This document shows positions 48,369 to 56,683 of a stretch of DNA of 64,000 bases, piece by piece. The translations under genes and the position numbers were made by a program. The notes beneath the pieces were generated by a model, which was not told the origin of the DNA, ran no database searches, and was given only the letters and a program-made list of their open reading frames with translations. Source of the stretch: Candidatus Leptofilum proximum (GTDB lineage Bacteria > Chloroflexota > Anaerolineae > Promineifilales > Promineifilaceae); the NCBI GenBank assembly GCA_016710325.1, contig JADJXK010000002.1, positions 5,828,001-5,892,000 on the forward strand, in the 5' to 3' direction. The stretch's first letter is position 1. Each line of letters begins with the position of its first letter.

Positions 48369-49721
48369 ATGTCACGTAAATTTACCCCCTTTATTTTGTT
48401 ACTCCTGTTGGCGATGCTGCTCGCCGCCTGTGGTGGTTCCGCTGAGGAACCGGAAACCGCCGACACCGACACCACAGATACGGCCGCTGACACAACCGAC
48501 ACCGACGAAGCCATGGACGAAGAGGCGGCCGACGAAGAGATGGCCGATACCGTCGAGGTATTCTCTTGGTGGACCGGTGGTGGTGAAGCAGCCGGCCTGG
48601 AAGCGATGATCGAAGTATTTGCCGAAAAATACCCCGACATCGAGTTTGAAAATGCGGCCGTTGCCGGTGGTGCTGGTACCAATGCCCGCGCCGTGCTGGC
48701 CACCCGCCTCCAGGCTGGTGACGCTCCCGACAGCTGGCAAGGCCATGCTGGCCAGGAACTCATCGGCACCTACGTTGCTGCCGACCAGCTCGAACCGGTC
48801 AATTTCCTTTTCGAAGAAAATGGCTGGCTGGAAGTCATGCCCGAAACCCTCATCCCCCTGATCTCCCAGGATGGCAACATCTACTCCGTGCCCGTCAACA
48901 TTCACCGCGCCAACGTGCTGTGGTACAACCCCACCGTCTTGTCTGAAAACGGCGCGGACGTGCCCACCAGCCTGGATGAGTGGTTTGCCGCCATGGACGC
49001 GCTGCAAGCTGCCGGTATGGATGCCCCGCTGGCGATGGGTGAGCAGTGGACCGCCATGCATCTCTTCGAGACCGTCCTGTTAGCTTCTTTAGGCCCGGAT
49101 GCGTACGAAGCGTTGTGGGATGGCTCTGGTGACTGGGGCAGTGCTGAGGTAACGGCCGCTCTCGAAGACTTTGCCAAAGTGCTGACCTACGTCAACAGCG
49201 ACGCCTCTGCCCTGACCTGGCAGGATGCCTCCCAACTGGTTGTCAATGGCGATGCTGCCTTCAACGTGATGGGTGACTGGGCCGAAGGCTACTTCCGCGA
49301 AATCGGCTTCGAGCCGAACACCGGCTACGGCTGGGCGCCTGTCCCCGGCACCGCGGGCAATTTCCAGTTCCTGTCCGACAGCTTTGTGTTGCCCAAGGGC
49401 GCGCCGCACCGTGACGCCGCCATTGCCTGGCTGACTGTCGCTGGCTCTATCGAAGGGCAAGACGCGTTCAACCCGGTGAAGGGCTCCATCCCCGCCCGCA
49501 GCGATGCTGACCGCAGTCTGTACGGCGAGTATCTGCTCTCCGCCATGGATGACTGGGCCAACGACCGCGTAGTCGGCAGCCTGACCCACGGCGTGGTGGC
49601 CAACGATGCCTTCAAGTCAGAAATTGACACCGCTCTGGGTCTCTTCCTGGCCGACGGCAACATCGAAGGGTTACAGTCTGCCCTGGTGGCGGCCTGCTCC
49701 GCTTCTGGCCCTTGCCAATAA
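48369..49721 (+). CDS. ABC transporter sugar-binding lipoprotein
   Basis: The 450-residue protein has a lipoprotein signal peptide (lipobox L-A-A-C, Cys about 21), a 40-residue Asp/Glu/Thr-rich linker, and a family 1 solute-binding fold: V-E-V-F-S-W-W-T-G-G-G-E-A, D-S-W-Q-G-H-A-G-Q-E-L, Y-S-V-P-V-N-I-H-R-A-N-V-L-W-Y-N. Close resemblance to sugar-binding proteins of CUT1 transporters suggests a mono- or oligosaccharide ligand. It lies outside the membrane and delivers to the two permeases downstream. No ATPase is encoded here, so a shared MsmK/UgpC-type ATPase elsewhere is likely. GAGGAGAG precedes the ATG. It has no ACGGCCGT. Confidence 0.93.
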   Translation: MSRKFTPFILLLLLAMLLAACGGSAEEPETADTDTTDTAADTTDTDEAMDEEAADEEMADTVEVFSWWTGGGEAAGLEAMIEVFAEKYPDIEFENAAVAGGAGTNARAVLATRLQAGDAPDSWQGHAGQELIGTYVAADQLEPVNFLFEENGWLEVMPETLIPLISQDGNIYSVPVNIHRANVLWYNPTVLSENGADVPTSLDEWFAAMDALQAAGMDAPLAMGEQWTAMHLFETVLLASLGPDAYEALWDGSGDWGSAEVTAALEDFAKVLTYVNSDASALTWQDASQLVVNGDAAFNVMGDWAEGYFREIGFEPNTGYGWAPVPGTAGNFQFLSDSFVLPKGAPHRDAAIAWLTVAGSIEGQDAFNPVKGSIPARSDADRSLYGEYLLSAMDDWANDRVVGSLTHGVVANDAFKSEIDTALGLFLADGNIEGLQSALVAACSASGPCQ

Positions 49722-49737
49722 GCTAACCTGATGTGAG

Positions 49738-49773
49738 AAAGGGGTAGGTGCAGTACTGCGCCTACCCCTTTTT
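49738..49773 (+). terminator. Hairpin with T-run after the binding-protein gene
   Basis: AAAGGGGTAGG pairs with CCTACCCCTTT around a short loop, followed by T. Because the permeases lie downstream on the same strand, it may act as a partial terminator or a 3' stabiliser that raises binding-protein mRNA. Confidence 0.75.
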
Positions 49774-49799
49774 GTTGAAATTTTCTAATTGAGGAGTAG

Positions 49800-49832
49800 G
49801 CATCCTCAGATGCCGGTCGCATCTGAGGATGC
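49800..49832. repeat. Perfect 14-bp hairpin GCATCCTCAGATGC
   Basis: GCATCCTCAGATGC (49800-49813) pairs with GCATCTGAGGATGC (49819-49832) around a 5-base loop. It is the second of three hairpins between the binding-protein gene and the first permease gene. Confidence 0.75.
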
Positions 49833-49908
49833 TCCCTCCTCGGTTCTTTTCGCCTGACAGGTTTGAGAGTTACCTGGGAAGAAGTAAAATCGCAAAATTT
49901 GTCAGGAA

Positions 49909-49959
49909 GTAGCCGCGGTTTCTTACCGCGCATTCTTCGCGGTAAGAAACCCCGGCTAC
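49909..49959. repeat. Long hairpin GTAGCCGCGGTTTCTTACCGCG
   Basis: The left arm (GTAGCCG...TTACCGCG) pairs with the right arm (CGCGGTAA...CGGCTAC) with one mismatch and a loop of seven. A related fragment, CGCGG...ATCCGCGGCTACGG, is seen at about 9093-9115. Confidence 0.65.
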
Positions 49960-49991
49960 GGTATTGTGTGAGAAGAATGTAAGGAGTTGCG

Positions 49992-50879
49992 ATGCGCTAC
50001 AACAAAGACCGCATGCTTGCTGCGGCCCTGGTTTCCCCCTCCATTCTGGCCGTTTTCATCTTTGTCTATGGCTTTATTGCCTGGTCGGGGCGGGTTTCGT
50101 TGAGCCAATGGGTAGGCTTGCTGCCTAACTACGAGTGGGCGGGGTTTTCTAATTACGCCAACTTGCTGCAAGATGCCCGTTTTCAGATTGATATTCGCAA
50201 CACGCTTATTTTCACCGTGTTGTTTGTCGGCGGATCGCTGCTGTTGGGGCTGGGGCTGGCCATTTTGCTGGACCAGGGTTTGCGCGGCGAGGCGTTTTTC
50301 CGCAGTCTGTTCCTGTTCCCTATGGCAATTTCGTTTATCGTCACGGGCGTGGTCTGGCGCTGGCTGATGAACCCGGCACAGGGCAGCCGCATCAGTGGGC
50401 TCAATTTGCTGTTTGACCAGATGGGGCTCGACTTTTTGATCAACCAATGGCACACCACGCCCAGGTGGGGCATTGCCGCCATTGCCATTCCGGCCATCTG
50501 GCAGATGTCTGGGTACACGATGGCGCTTTATTTGGGCGGCCTGCGGGCGATTCCCGATTCGCTGCGCGAAGCGGCGCGGGTAGACGGGGCCAATGAGCTG
50601 CAAATTTACCGCTATCACATTTTGCCGCTGCTGCGTCCCATTACGCTCAGCGCCATGATCATTTTGGGGCACATCTCGCTGAAAGTGTTTGACTTGATTG
50701 TGGCGGTGGCAGGCAAGCAGGTAGCGTTGGATGTGCCGGCGATTTACATGTGGACCACGACGTTTGACGGCAATTTTTACAACCGCGGCGCGGCCATTGG
50801 CATGATGCTGCTGCTCAGCGTGGCGGTGCTGGTGATTCCGTACCTGTGGTACACGCTGCGCACGGAGGCTGAGGTATGA
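49992..50879 (+). CDS. ABC sugar permease, MalF/UgpA type
   Basis: The 295-residue integral membrane protein has six hydrophobic segments and the permease EAA motif R-E-A-A-R-V-D-G-A-N-E-L-Q-I-Y-R near residues 193-210, which contacts the ATPase. This is the CUT1 family membrane component. The next gene overlaps its end by 4 bp (ATGA), so the two permeases are made together and form a heterodimer. GTAAGGAG precedes the ATG. It has no ACGGCCGT but near-matches such as GCGGCCCT are present. Confidence 0.93.
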   Translation: MRYNKDRMLAAALVSPSILAVFIFVYGFIAWSGRVSLSQWVGLLPNYEWAGFSNYANLLQDARFQIDIRNTLIFTVLFVGGSLLLGLGLAILLDQGLRGEAFFRSLFLFPMAISFIVTGVVWRWLMNPAQGSRISGLNLLFDQMGLDFLINQWHTTPRWGIAAIAIPAIWQMSGYTMALYLGGLRAIPDSLREAARVDGANELQIYRYHILPLLRPITLSAMIILGHISLKVFDLIVAVAGKQVALDVPAIYMWTTTFDGNFYNRGAAIGMMLLLSVAVLVIPYLWYTLRTEAEV

Positions 50880-51721
50880 CAACGATTACACCCCCACGGC
50901 AAAACAAGACATTTTCCAGCCGTACGCTGCTGTATGTGCCGCTGCTACTTGCGGCCGTTTTTTACCTCATCCCGCTTTATTTGATGCTCAGCACCGGGTT
51001 TAAGAGCTTTGCTGAGGTAGATTTGCAGCGGATGTGGCGGTTGCCGTCTGGTCTGCACTTTGATAATTTTACGGCCGCTTTTGAACAACTCGCCCCTGCC
51101 TTGTGGAACAGTATTCGCCTGGTGATCCCCGCCGCTTTCATCTCGTCCATCCTCGGCTCGGTGAACGGCTTTGTGCTGGCCCGCTGGAAGTTCCGCGGCG
51201 CTGATTTCATCTTCCCGTTTTTGCTGTTTGGCATGTTTATCCCTTACCAGAGCATCTTGATTCCGCTGGTGGAGTTTATGCGGGACATCAACTTGTACGG
51301 CGGCGTGCCGGGGCTGGTGCTGACACACGTCATTTACGGCATTCCGATTACTACGCTCACCTTCCGCAACTATTACGCCACCGTGCCCAAAGAGCTGATC
51401 GAATCGTCGCGCATTGATGGGGCGGGGCTGCTGGAGACATACTGGTACATTTTGCTGCCGCTTTCGGTGCCCAGCTTTGTGGTGGTGCTGATCTGGCAGT
51501 TTACGGCCGCCTGGAACGATTTCCTCTTTGCCGTGGTACTCACCAGCCCCAGCAGCTGGCCCATTACCGTGGCGCTGAACAACATGGCGGGCAGCCAGAT
51601 CATCGAGTGGAACGTGCAAATGGCCGGAGCCTTCCTGGCGGCTGTGCCCACGCTGCTGGTCTACATCTTCCTGGGCCGCTACTTCCTGCGTGGCCTGATG
51701 GCTGGAGCGCTGAAGGGATAG
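50876..51721 (+). CDS. ABC sugar permease, MalG/UgpE type
   Basis: The 281-residue membrane protein has six hydrophobic segments and the EAA-type loop E-L-I-E-S-S-R-I-D-G-A-G-L near residues 176-190. It is the second CUT1 membrane component. It begins in the last codons of the first permease gene (4-bp overlap). Three ACGGCCG[C/T]-type sites are present, with no exact ACGGCCGT. A word hairpin follows, between this gene and the convergent gene at 51824. Confidence 0.93.
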   Translation: MTTITPPRQNKTFSSRTLLYVPLLLAAVFYLIPLYLMLSTGFKSFAEVDLQRMWRLPSGLHFDNFTAAFEQLAPALWNSIRLVIPAAFISSILGSVNGFVLARWKFRGADFIFPFLLFGMFIPYQSILIPLVEFMRDINLYGGVPGLVLTHVIYGIPITTLTFRNYYATVPKELIESSRIDGAGLLETYWYILLPLSVPSFVVVLIWQFTAAWNDFLFAVVLTSPSSWPITVALNNMAGSQIIEWNVQMAGAFLAAVPTLLVYIFLGRYFLRGLMAGALKG

Positions 51722-51756
51722 TCTCAGGGTTTTTGACGCAAAGAACGCAAGGTTTT

Positions 51757-51807
51757 TTAAAGAGGCAAAGAGGGTGAAGAATTTCTTCATTTCTTTGCCT
51801 CTTTTCA
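51757..51807. terminator. AAAGAGG-word hairpin between convergent genes
   Basis: AAAGAGGCAAAGA and TGAAGAA on the left pair with TTCTTCA and TCTTTGCCTCTTT on the right. It lies after the permease operon and probably ends transcription from both sides. ACGCAAAGAACGCAAGG words lie just before it. Confidence 0.65.
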
Positions 51808-51823
51808 CCTCTGCATCCATTTT

Positions 51824-52504
51824 TTATCCTGCTCGCAGATTGGCGATGAGCAGGAGGGGGTAAAGGTGGGCCCAGAGCTGGGGCCAGATGACGAGATCGG
51901 TTTGGGGCGTGGTGAGCTGGCCGAAGAGGGGTTGTAGTTCGGTGAGTTTCGGTTTGGGGATGAGCAGGGCTTGCTCTAACTGCCGGGTCAGTTCGTAATA
52001 ACGGCGAAAATCGGACCAGGGGAGGAGGTGTTGGGCCGTTTTTTGCAGGCTGGCGATGAGGTGAGTAACGGCCGTATGCCTTAAAACCGGATCGGCGGCA
52101 ATTTCCCCAACTGTTTTGCTGTCCTTGATGCCATCAAGTGTGATGTAGCCGCCGCTCAGGGTGGCGACCAGCAGTGCTAGCGAGAGATTTTCAGCAAATG
52201 GTTCGGCTGGTGTTTTGAAGTCATTGGCAACGGCCATTGCCCCCGCCTCGGTGACGTAATACAGTCTGCCATTGCCAAAACGATTCCAACGGTAGCGCAG
52301 CAGTCCGGCATCACACAAACTATCCAGATCGCTAATTCGCTTGAACTTAAAGCTGTCTTCGCCTTTTAAGTAGATGGCGAACTGCGTAGTTGGTTCGCCT
52401 ACGGGCAGCGGTGTGATTGGCTCTTTGATTTTGCCCGCCTCAATAAAGCCCACCAGCGTGCGCAGCAGCGTCTTTTGTTCTGTCGTTAAGAGAAAGAGAG
52501 CCAT
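51824..52504 (-). CDS. Hypothetical protein, 226 aa
   Basis: The protein begins M-A-L-F-L-L-T-T-E-Q-K-T-L-L-R-T-L-V. The first 100 residues contain L-R-Y-R-W-N-R-F-G-N-G-R-L-Y-Y-V-T-E-A-G-A-M-A-V-A, which looks like a winged-helix wing followed by a helix; the rest is helical, with L-R-H-T-A-V-T-H-L-I-A-S-L. There is no signal peptide. I do not recognise the family; a DNA-binding role is only a guess. It is convergent to the ABC operon and directly upstream of the IS200-like element. Confidence 0.55.
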   Translation of the reverse strand: MALFLLTTEQKTLLRTLVGFIEAGKIKEPITPLPVGEPTTQFAIYLKGEDSFKFKRISDLDSLCDAGLLRYRWNRFGNGRLYYVTEAGAMAVANDFKTPAEPFAENLSLALLVATLSGGYITLDGIKDSKTVGEIAADPVLRHTAVTHLIASLQKTAQHLLPWSDFRRYYELTRQLEQALLIPKPKLTELQPLFGQLTTPQTDLVIWPQLWAHLYPLLLIANLRAG

Positions 52505-52507
52505 ATC

Positions 52508-53140
52508 CTTACTTAATTAAGGGCTTAAACCACTGCCTCTGGCAGTGGAATCAGTAAAGGTTCTACCGTTGTAGCGAGTATTATGTACCGACCTAGAAGG
52601 TGCGATGCTTTTAGGAGGTACATAATGACCCGCCAGTTCAAGAAACTATCGCATTCGTTGTATGAGTGCAAATATCATGTCGTCTTTTGTCCGAAGTATC
52701 GGTACAAAATCCTGCAGGCTGAAATCGTAGAATATGTCATCCAGCAAATCTATCAACTCTGTGGGCAAAAAGATGGTGTGGAAGTGATCGAGTTGAATGT
52801 GCAAGAGGACCATATTCATCTGATAGTGTCGATACCACCGAAGTATGCGGTCTCCAAATTCATGGGGTATCTGAAAGGTAAGCTAGCTTTGAAACTGTTT
52901 GACCGGTATCCCAAACTGCGCCAACGGTACTGGGGACAACACCTTTGGTCAAGAGGGTATTGCGTCAGCACGATTGGTCTGGATGAAGAGCGGATACGAA
53001 AATATGTTAAGTGGCAGAACAAGAAAGATGCAGACAGTGATGCCAGCCAAAGAAGTTTGTTCGATTAGATAGGTAACAGCACACCTTCTAGGTGCATCAA
53101 TCCAAGCCACCCCTTCTAGGGGTGGTCATTGACTTCCCCG
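52508..53140. mobile_element. IS200-like insertion sequence (boundaries approximate)
   Basis: The element has subterminal hairpins on both sides: CCACTGC-ctct-GGCAGTGG upstream and CCACCCC-ttcta-GGGGTGG downstream of tnpA. An inverted pair CCTAGAAGGTG / CACCTTCTAGG flanks the gene. The exact left and right cleavage sites cannot be fixed without other copies. There is no tnpB partner. Confidence 0.75.
52625..53068 (+). CDS. tnpA: IS200/IS605 family transposase TnpA (Y1 HUH)
   Basis: The 147-residue protein begins R-Q-F-K-K-L-S-H-S-L-Y-E-C-K-Y-H-V-V-F-C-P-K-Y-R, typical of IS200 TnpA. The HUH metal-binding motif is H-I-H-L (in E-D-H-I-H-L-I-V-S-I-P-P) and the catalytic tyrosine follows in V-S-K-F-M-G-Y-L-K-G-K. 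It cuts and joins single-stranded DNA. The ATG is preceded by TAGGAGG. Length and motifs suggest an intact, active copy. Confidence 0.93.
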   Translation: MTRQFKKLSHSLYECKYHVVFCPKYRYKILQAEIVEYVIQQIYQLCGQKDGVEVIELNVQEDHIHLIVSIPPKYAVSKFMGYLKGKLALKLFDRYPKLRQRYWGQHLWSRGYCVSTIGLDEERIRKYVKWQNKKDADSDASQRSLFD

Positions 53141-53190
53141 GAAACTGCTCCAATGAAAGCTTCCAGTGGAGCAGTTTTCAGGGAAATGCA

Positions 53191-54189
53191 TCATTGCAGA
53201 AAGGCGAGCATAGCGTTGTTGACTTCTTCCGGTGCTTCGTTTTGTACCCAGTGGCTGCTGTACGGAATGAGGTGCCGCTGCAAGTTGGGTACCCACTTTT
53301 CTAAATTCTCCGTCAAGGCCTTGCTTAGGGCAAAATCTTGTTCACCCCAGATAAGCAGCGTGGCTGCGGGGATGTGGCTGGCCTTCTGGGAAGGTTGGTA
53401 GCGGATGGCCCGGTACCAGTTGATCATGCTGGTCATCGCCCGGGGCTGGCTCATAGCCACGGCCATCATTTCCACTTCCTCGTCGGAGAAGGCGTCGGGC
53501 TGGGCGGACATTTGTTGGAACGCACGCCGGGCGGTCTGGCGCGGGTTAATGGTGAAGGCCAGTTCGGGCAGCAAGGGGAGTTGGAAAAAGAGCATGTACC
53601 ACGATCTGAGCCGTTGTTCCCATCCTCTGCGCAGCTCCCGGCCCATCGCCTTGGGATGGGGCGCGTTCAGGATGATGAGTTTGTCGGTCATGTGCGGAAA
53701 GTCGGCGGCAAACTGCCAGGCCACGCCGCCACCCCAATCGTGACCAATGATGACGGCCGTTTCCCGTCCCAGCTTCTCTATCAAATTCGCTACATCCTGG
53801 GTGAGGGCGTCGAGGCGATACGGCCGTATCCCCCACGGCTTGCTGCTGCGATTGTACCCTCGCTGGTCTGGCGCCACGACGCGGTACCCTGCCTGCGCCA
53901 ACGCCGGAATCTGCTTACGCCAGGAAACCCAATGCTCTGGGAAGCCGTGCAGCAGCACCGCAAGAGGCCCTTCCACCGGCCCGGCGACGAGCGTGTGCAA
54001 AATCACCTCACCAACGTCGATAAAGTGGCATTCGGCATTTAGACCGCGATGCACCGTGTTCAGTTCATCCACTGCCTGGGCCGTCACTCTATCCGTTTTG
54101 CGCGCAATTTTGTTGAGGTGCTGGTTGTGGAGAAACAAAGCCGAACCGAGCAGTCCGGCGCCAATGAGCCACTTCTTACTTCTGTCCAT
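53191..54189 (-). CDS. Alpha/beta hydrolase (epoxide hydrolase/haloalkane dehalogenase type)
   Basis: The 332-residue protein has an N-terminal hydrophobic helix (about residues 7-20), the H81-G-F-P-E oxyanion segment, the nucleophile elbow G-H-D151-W-G-G, the acid G-E-Q-D285 and His 313 (S-S-H-W). An aspartate nucleophile (HDWG) marks epoxide hydrolases and dehalogenases rather than esterases; the N-terminal helix could anchor it at the membrane. Substrate unknown. ATG 54189 follows AAGGAG. It is the last gene of a minus-strand run after galE, and may not belong to the galactose pathway. Confidence 0.85.
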   Translation of the reverse strand: MDRSKKWLIGAGLLGSALFLHNQHLNKIARKTDRVTAQAVDELNTVHRGLNAECHFIDVGEVILHTLVAGPVEGPLAVLLHGFPEHWVSWRKQIPALAQAGYRVVAPDQRGYNRSSKPWGIRPYRLDALTQDVANLIEKLGRETAVIIGHDWGGGVAWQFAADFPHMTDKLIILNAPHPKAMGRELRRGWEQRLRSWYMLFFQLPLLPELAFTINPRQTARRAFQQMSAQPDAFSDEEVEMMAVAMSQPRAMTSMINWYRAIRYQPSQKASHIPAATLLIWGEQDFALSKALTENLEKWVPNLQRHLIPYSSHWVQNEAPEEVNNAMLAFLQ

Positions 54190-54251
54190 ACACAGATACT
54201 CCTTATGAACGGATGATACTGCGTTTGGATGGTAATTCAAGCCGATGAGCG

Positions 54252-54318
54252 GTAAGTGAAAAGTGAAAAGTGAAAAGTGGTGACTTTCTTACTTTTCACT
54301 TTTTACCTTTCGCTTTTT
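54252..54318. repeat. GTGAAAA 7-bp tandem array with inverted arm
   Basis: GTGAAAAGTGAAAAGTGAAA on the left (exact 7-bp period) pairs with TTACTTTTCACTTTTTACC on the right. It lies between galE and the hydrolase gene, downstream of the galE stop. Confidence 0.75.
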
Positions 54319-54328
54319 TACTCAAAAA

Positions 54329-55312
54329 TTACTTCTCGTACCCGTGAGGATTCGCCACGTGCCACTGCCAGGCCATCTCGATGATCTGGCGCAGGTTGGG
54401 GTAGATGGGCGCCCAGCCGAGGTCGTGGTTAATGGTTTCGCTGCTGGCGATCAAAATGGCCGGGTCACCAGCGCGGCGGGGGCCAATTTCGGCGGGGATG
54501 GGGTGCCCGGTTACTTCGCGGGCGGTGTCGATGACCTGCTTGACGCTGAAGCCACGGCCGTTTCCAAGGTTGTATTTGCGGCTGTGTCCGCCATTTAGAA
54601 TTTCCTTCATCGCCAGAATGTGCGCTTCCGCCAGGTCTACCACGTGGATGTAATCACGCACGCAGGTGCCGTCTGGCGTCTCGTAATCATCACCGAAGAT
54701 GGTGATTTTTTCTCGCTGGCCCAGGGCCACCTGCAGCACGAGGGGGATGAGGTGGGTTTCCGGAGTGTGGTCTTCACCGCGTGTTTCGGTGGCGCCGCAG
54801 GCGTTGAAGTAACGCAGACAGGTGTAGCGCATGTCGTACAGGCGGTCCATCCAGTGCAGATACCGTTCCAAAATGAATTTGGATTCGCCGTATGGGCTGC
54901 CGGGCACAATGCGCTCGTCCTCGTCGATGGGCATACGTTCCGGGTCGTCGAACAGGTTGGCGGTGGAGGAAAGGATGAAGCCTTTGACATTGTTAGCGAC
55001 AGCTGCCTCAATCAAATTCAGCCCATTCACGATGTTATCGCGCAGGTACATAAACGGTTTTTCCACCGATTCACCCACCAACGTGTAGGAAGCAAAATGC
55101 ATGATGCCATCTGGCTTGTGGGTAGAAATAGCCGCTTCCACCGTCGCCTTGTCCGCCAGATCGCCCTGGATAAACACGGCATCGGGATGAACCGCATCCC
55201 GGTGGCCCTGGTACAAATTGTCGAACACAACCACTTCCGCGCCAGCTTTGATGAGGCGCTCCACGGTGATGCTGCCAATGTAACCTGCACCGCCCGTTAC
55301 TAGAATTTTCAT
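54329..55312 (-). CDS. galE: UDP-glucose 4-epimerase
   Basis: The 327-residue enzyme has G-G-A-G-Y-I-G-S (7-14), D31-N-L (adenine-ribose binding), S-S-T (115-117) and catalytic Y141xxxK145 (S-P-Y-G-E-S-K). The R-C-F-N-A-C-G-A equivalent is L-R-Y-F-N-A-C-G-A-T. It interconverts UDP-glucose and UDP-galactose with tightly bound NAD. It follows galK in the same orientation, and together with galT the gene set makes a Leloir pathway. AGGAGA precedes the ATG at good spacing. Confidence 0.93.
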   Translation of the reverse strand: MKILVTGGAGYIGSITVERLIKAGAEVVVFDNLYQGHRDAVHPDAVFIQGDLADKATVEAAISTHKPDGIMHFASYTLVGESVEKPFMYLRDNIVNGLNLIEAAVANNVKGFILSSTANLFDDPERMPIDEDERIVPGSPYGESKFILERYLHWMDRLYDMRYTCLRYFNACGATETRGEDHTPETHLIPLVLQVALGQREKITIFGDDYETPDGTCVRDYIHVVDLAEAHILAMKEILNGGHSRKYNLGNGRGFSVKQVIDTAREVTGHPIPAEIGPRRAGDPAILIASSETINHDLGWAPIYPNLRQIIEMAWQWHVANPHGYEK

Positions 55313-55330
55313 TAAGTTAATCTCCTTGGT

Positions 55331-55420
55331 TTCGGTTATCGGTAAACGGTGTTCGGTAAACGGTAATCGGTAATCGGTGATCAGGACGGAGTACCGATTA
55401 CGGATAACGGATTACCGACT
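55331..55420. repeat. CGGTAAT 7-bp word hairpin
   Basis: CGGTAAACGGT, CGGTAATCGGTAATCGGTGA on the left pair with TACCGATTACGGATAACGG and ATTACCGACT on the right. It separates galK from galE. Confidence 0.75.
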
Positions 55421-55455
55421 ACTGGTTGTACACAGCGAATCTTGCAGACACGCTG

Positions 55456-56667
55456 TCAATTTTGGGGAATCACCGACGCGCCTGCGCTGGGCTGGCAGAC
55501 ATAGATTTGGGGAATGAGATCAGTTTGCTGCTGGTATTGTTGGGTTACGGCCGTTACAAACCGTTCCACATGCTCGCCATGTACCAGGGCCACGGCGCAG
55601 CCGCCAAAGCCGCCGCCCGTCATCCGCGCGCCGTAGCAGTTGGGTTGCGCCTGGGCCGCCGCCACCATCACGTTCAGTTCATCATTGGTGATCTCAAAAT
55701 CATCCCGCATGCTGACGTGGCTCTCGTTCATAAACTGGCCCAGCAGAGCCGCGTCGGCATTTTGCATGGCTTTGGCGGCGTTGAGCGTGCGCAAATTTTC
55801 GGTGATGACGTGTCTGGCGCGACGGCGTGTTAGAGGGTCCAGATTGTCGGCTTCGGCCAGGAATTCGCTAATCGACACATCGCGCAGGGCGGACACGCCA
55901 AAATAGGCGGCGGCCGCTTCGCACTGCTGGCGGCGCTCGTTGTAGGCCGAATCGACCAGGCCGCGCCGGATGGTGGTGTCTAGAATGACAACGGCCGTTC
56001 CCGACCCATCCAACGCAGGCGGCAGCGGTACCGATTGGGTTTCCAGGCTGCGGCAGTCGATCAGCAGGGCGTGCCCCGCCTGCCCGGCCGCCGAAATCAT
56101 CTGGTCCATGATGCCGCAGTTGACGCCGACCCACCTGTTTTCCGCCCGCTGGCTGAGTTTGGCCATCTGCGCCGCGTCCCAACCAAATCCCGACACCTGC
56201 TGGAAGGCGCGCGCCGTGGCCAGCTCCAGCGCCGCCGAGGAGGAGAGCCCGGCGCCTTTGGGCACGTTGCCGGCCATCACACCTTCCCAGCCGCGCAGGG
56301 TGTAGCCCGCTTCCTGCAAGGCCCAGGCCACGCCCTTGGGGTACTCAGCCCAGCCACCAACCTCCCGCAGGTTTTCGCCCGGAGCTTGTTCGTGAGCAGA
56401 CCCTGCGGGAGGTTTTTGAGTGAGGGAGGTGAGGTGGAAAACGGCCGTTTCGTCAAAATCCAGCGAATGTACGGCCACCTGATCGTCGTCGCGCGGCCGC
56501 AGCGCCAGCCAGATGCCCCGGTCGATGGCCATCGGCAGCACAAAGCCGTCGTTGTAGTCGGTGTGTTCGCCGATGAGGTTAACGCGGCCTGGGGCCTGAA
56601 CGATTAGCGGAGGCGGTGTGCCAAATTTTTCTGTGAAAGCGGCGGCAATGCGTTCTTGTAAACTCAT
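55456..56667 (-). CDS. galK: Galactokinase with in-frame repeat insertion
   Basis: The 403-residue GHMP kinase has the galactokinase signature G-R-V-N-L-I-G-E-H-T-D-Y-N (27-39), the ATP-binding G-N-V-P-K-G-A-G-L-S-S-S-A-A-L-E (133-148), and T-G-G-G-F-G-G-C at the C-terminus. It phosphorylates galactose at C1. The ATG at 56667 is preceded by CGAGG. Residues about 85-103 (K-P-P-A-G-S-A-H-E to L-R-E-V) are encoded by a 56-bp palindromic repeat element (56359-56414) also found in galT, and add to a region where E. coli GalK has a short loop. The upstream S41 protease gene ends 16 bp before this gene. Confidence 0.93.
   Translation of the reverse strand: MSLQERIAAAFTEKFGTPPPLIVQAPGRVNLIGEHTDYNDGFVLPMAIDRGIWLALRPRDDDQVAVHSLDFDETAVFHLTSLTQKPPAGSAHEQAPGENLREVGGWAEYPKGVAWALQEAGYTLRGWEGVMAGNVPKGAGLSSSAALELATARAFQQVSGFGWDAAQMAKLSQRAENRWVGVNCGIMDQMISAAGQAGHALLIDCRSLETQSVPLPPALDGSGTAVVILDTTIRRGLVDSAYNERRQQCEAAAAYFGVSALRDVSISEFLAEADNLDPLTRRRARHVITENLRTLNAAKAMQNADAALLGQFMNESHVSMRDDFEITNDELNVMVAAAQAQPNCYGARMTGGGFGGCAVALVHGEHVERFVTAVTQQYQQQTDLIPQIYVCQPSAGASVIPQN
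56359..56414. repeat. In-frame palindromic element in galK (56 bp)
   Basis: AACCTCCCGCAGG (56359-56371) and CCTGCGGGAGGTT (56402-56414) are perfect 13-bp inverted repeats around a 30-base centre containing TCGTGAGCAGA. The reading frame runs through it. The same element, 57 bp long, is in galT at 59606-59662. Confidence 0.9.
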
Positions 56668-56683
56668 TTTTTCCTCGTGATTG

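Noticed and set aside
52508..53140. IS200-like element as part of an IS605 unit with TnpB
   Set aside because: No tnpB-like gene is found on either side; the neighbours are an unrelated hypothetical gene and a hydrolase.
55331..55420. Possible CRISPR array in the CGGTAAT repeats
   Set aside because: The units are 7 bp with no unique spacers, and the right half is the reverse complement of the left. No cas genes are nearby.
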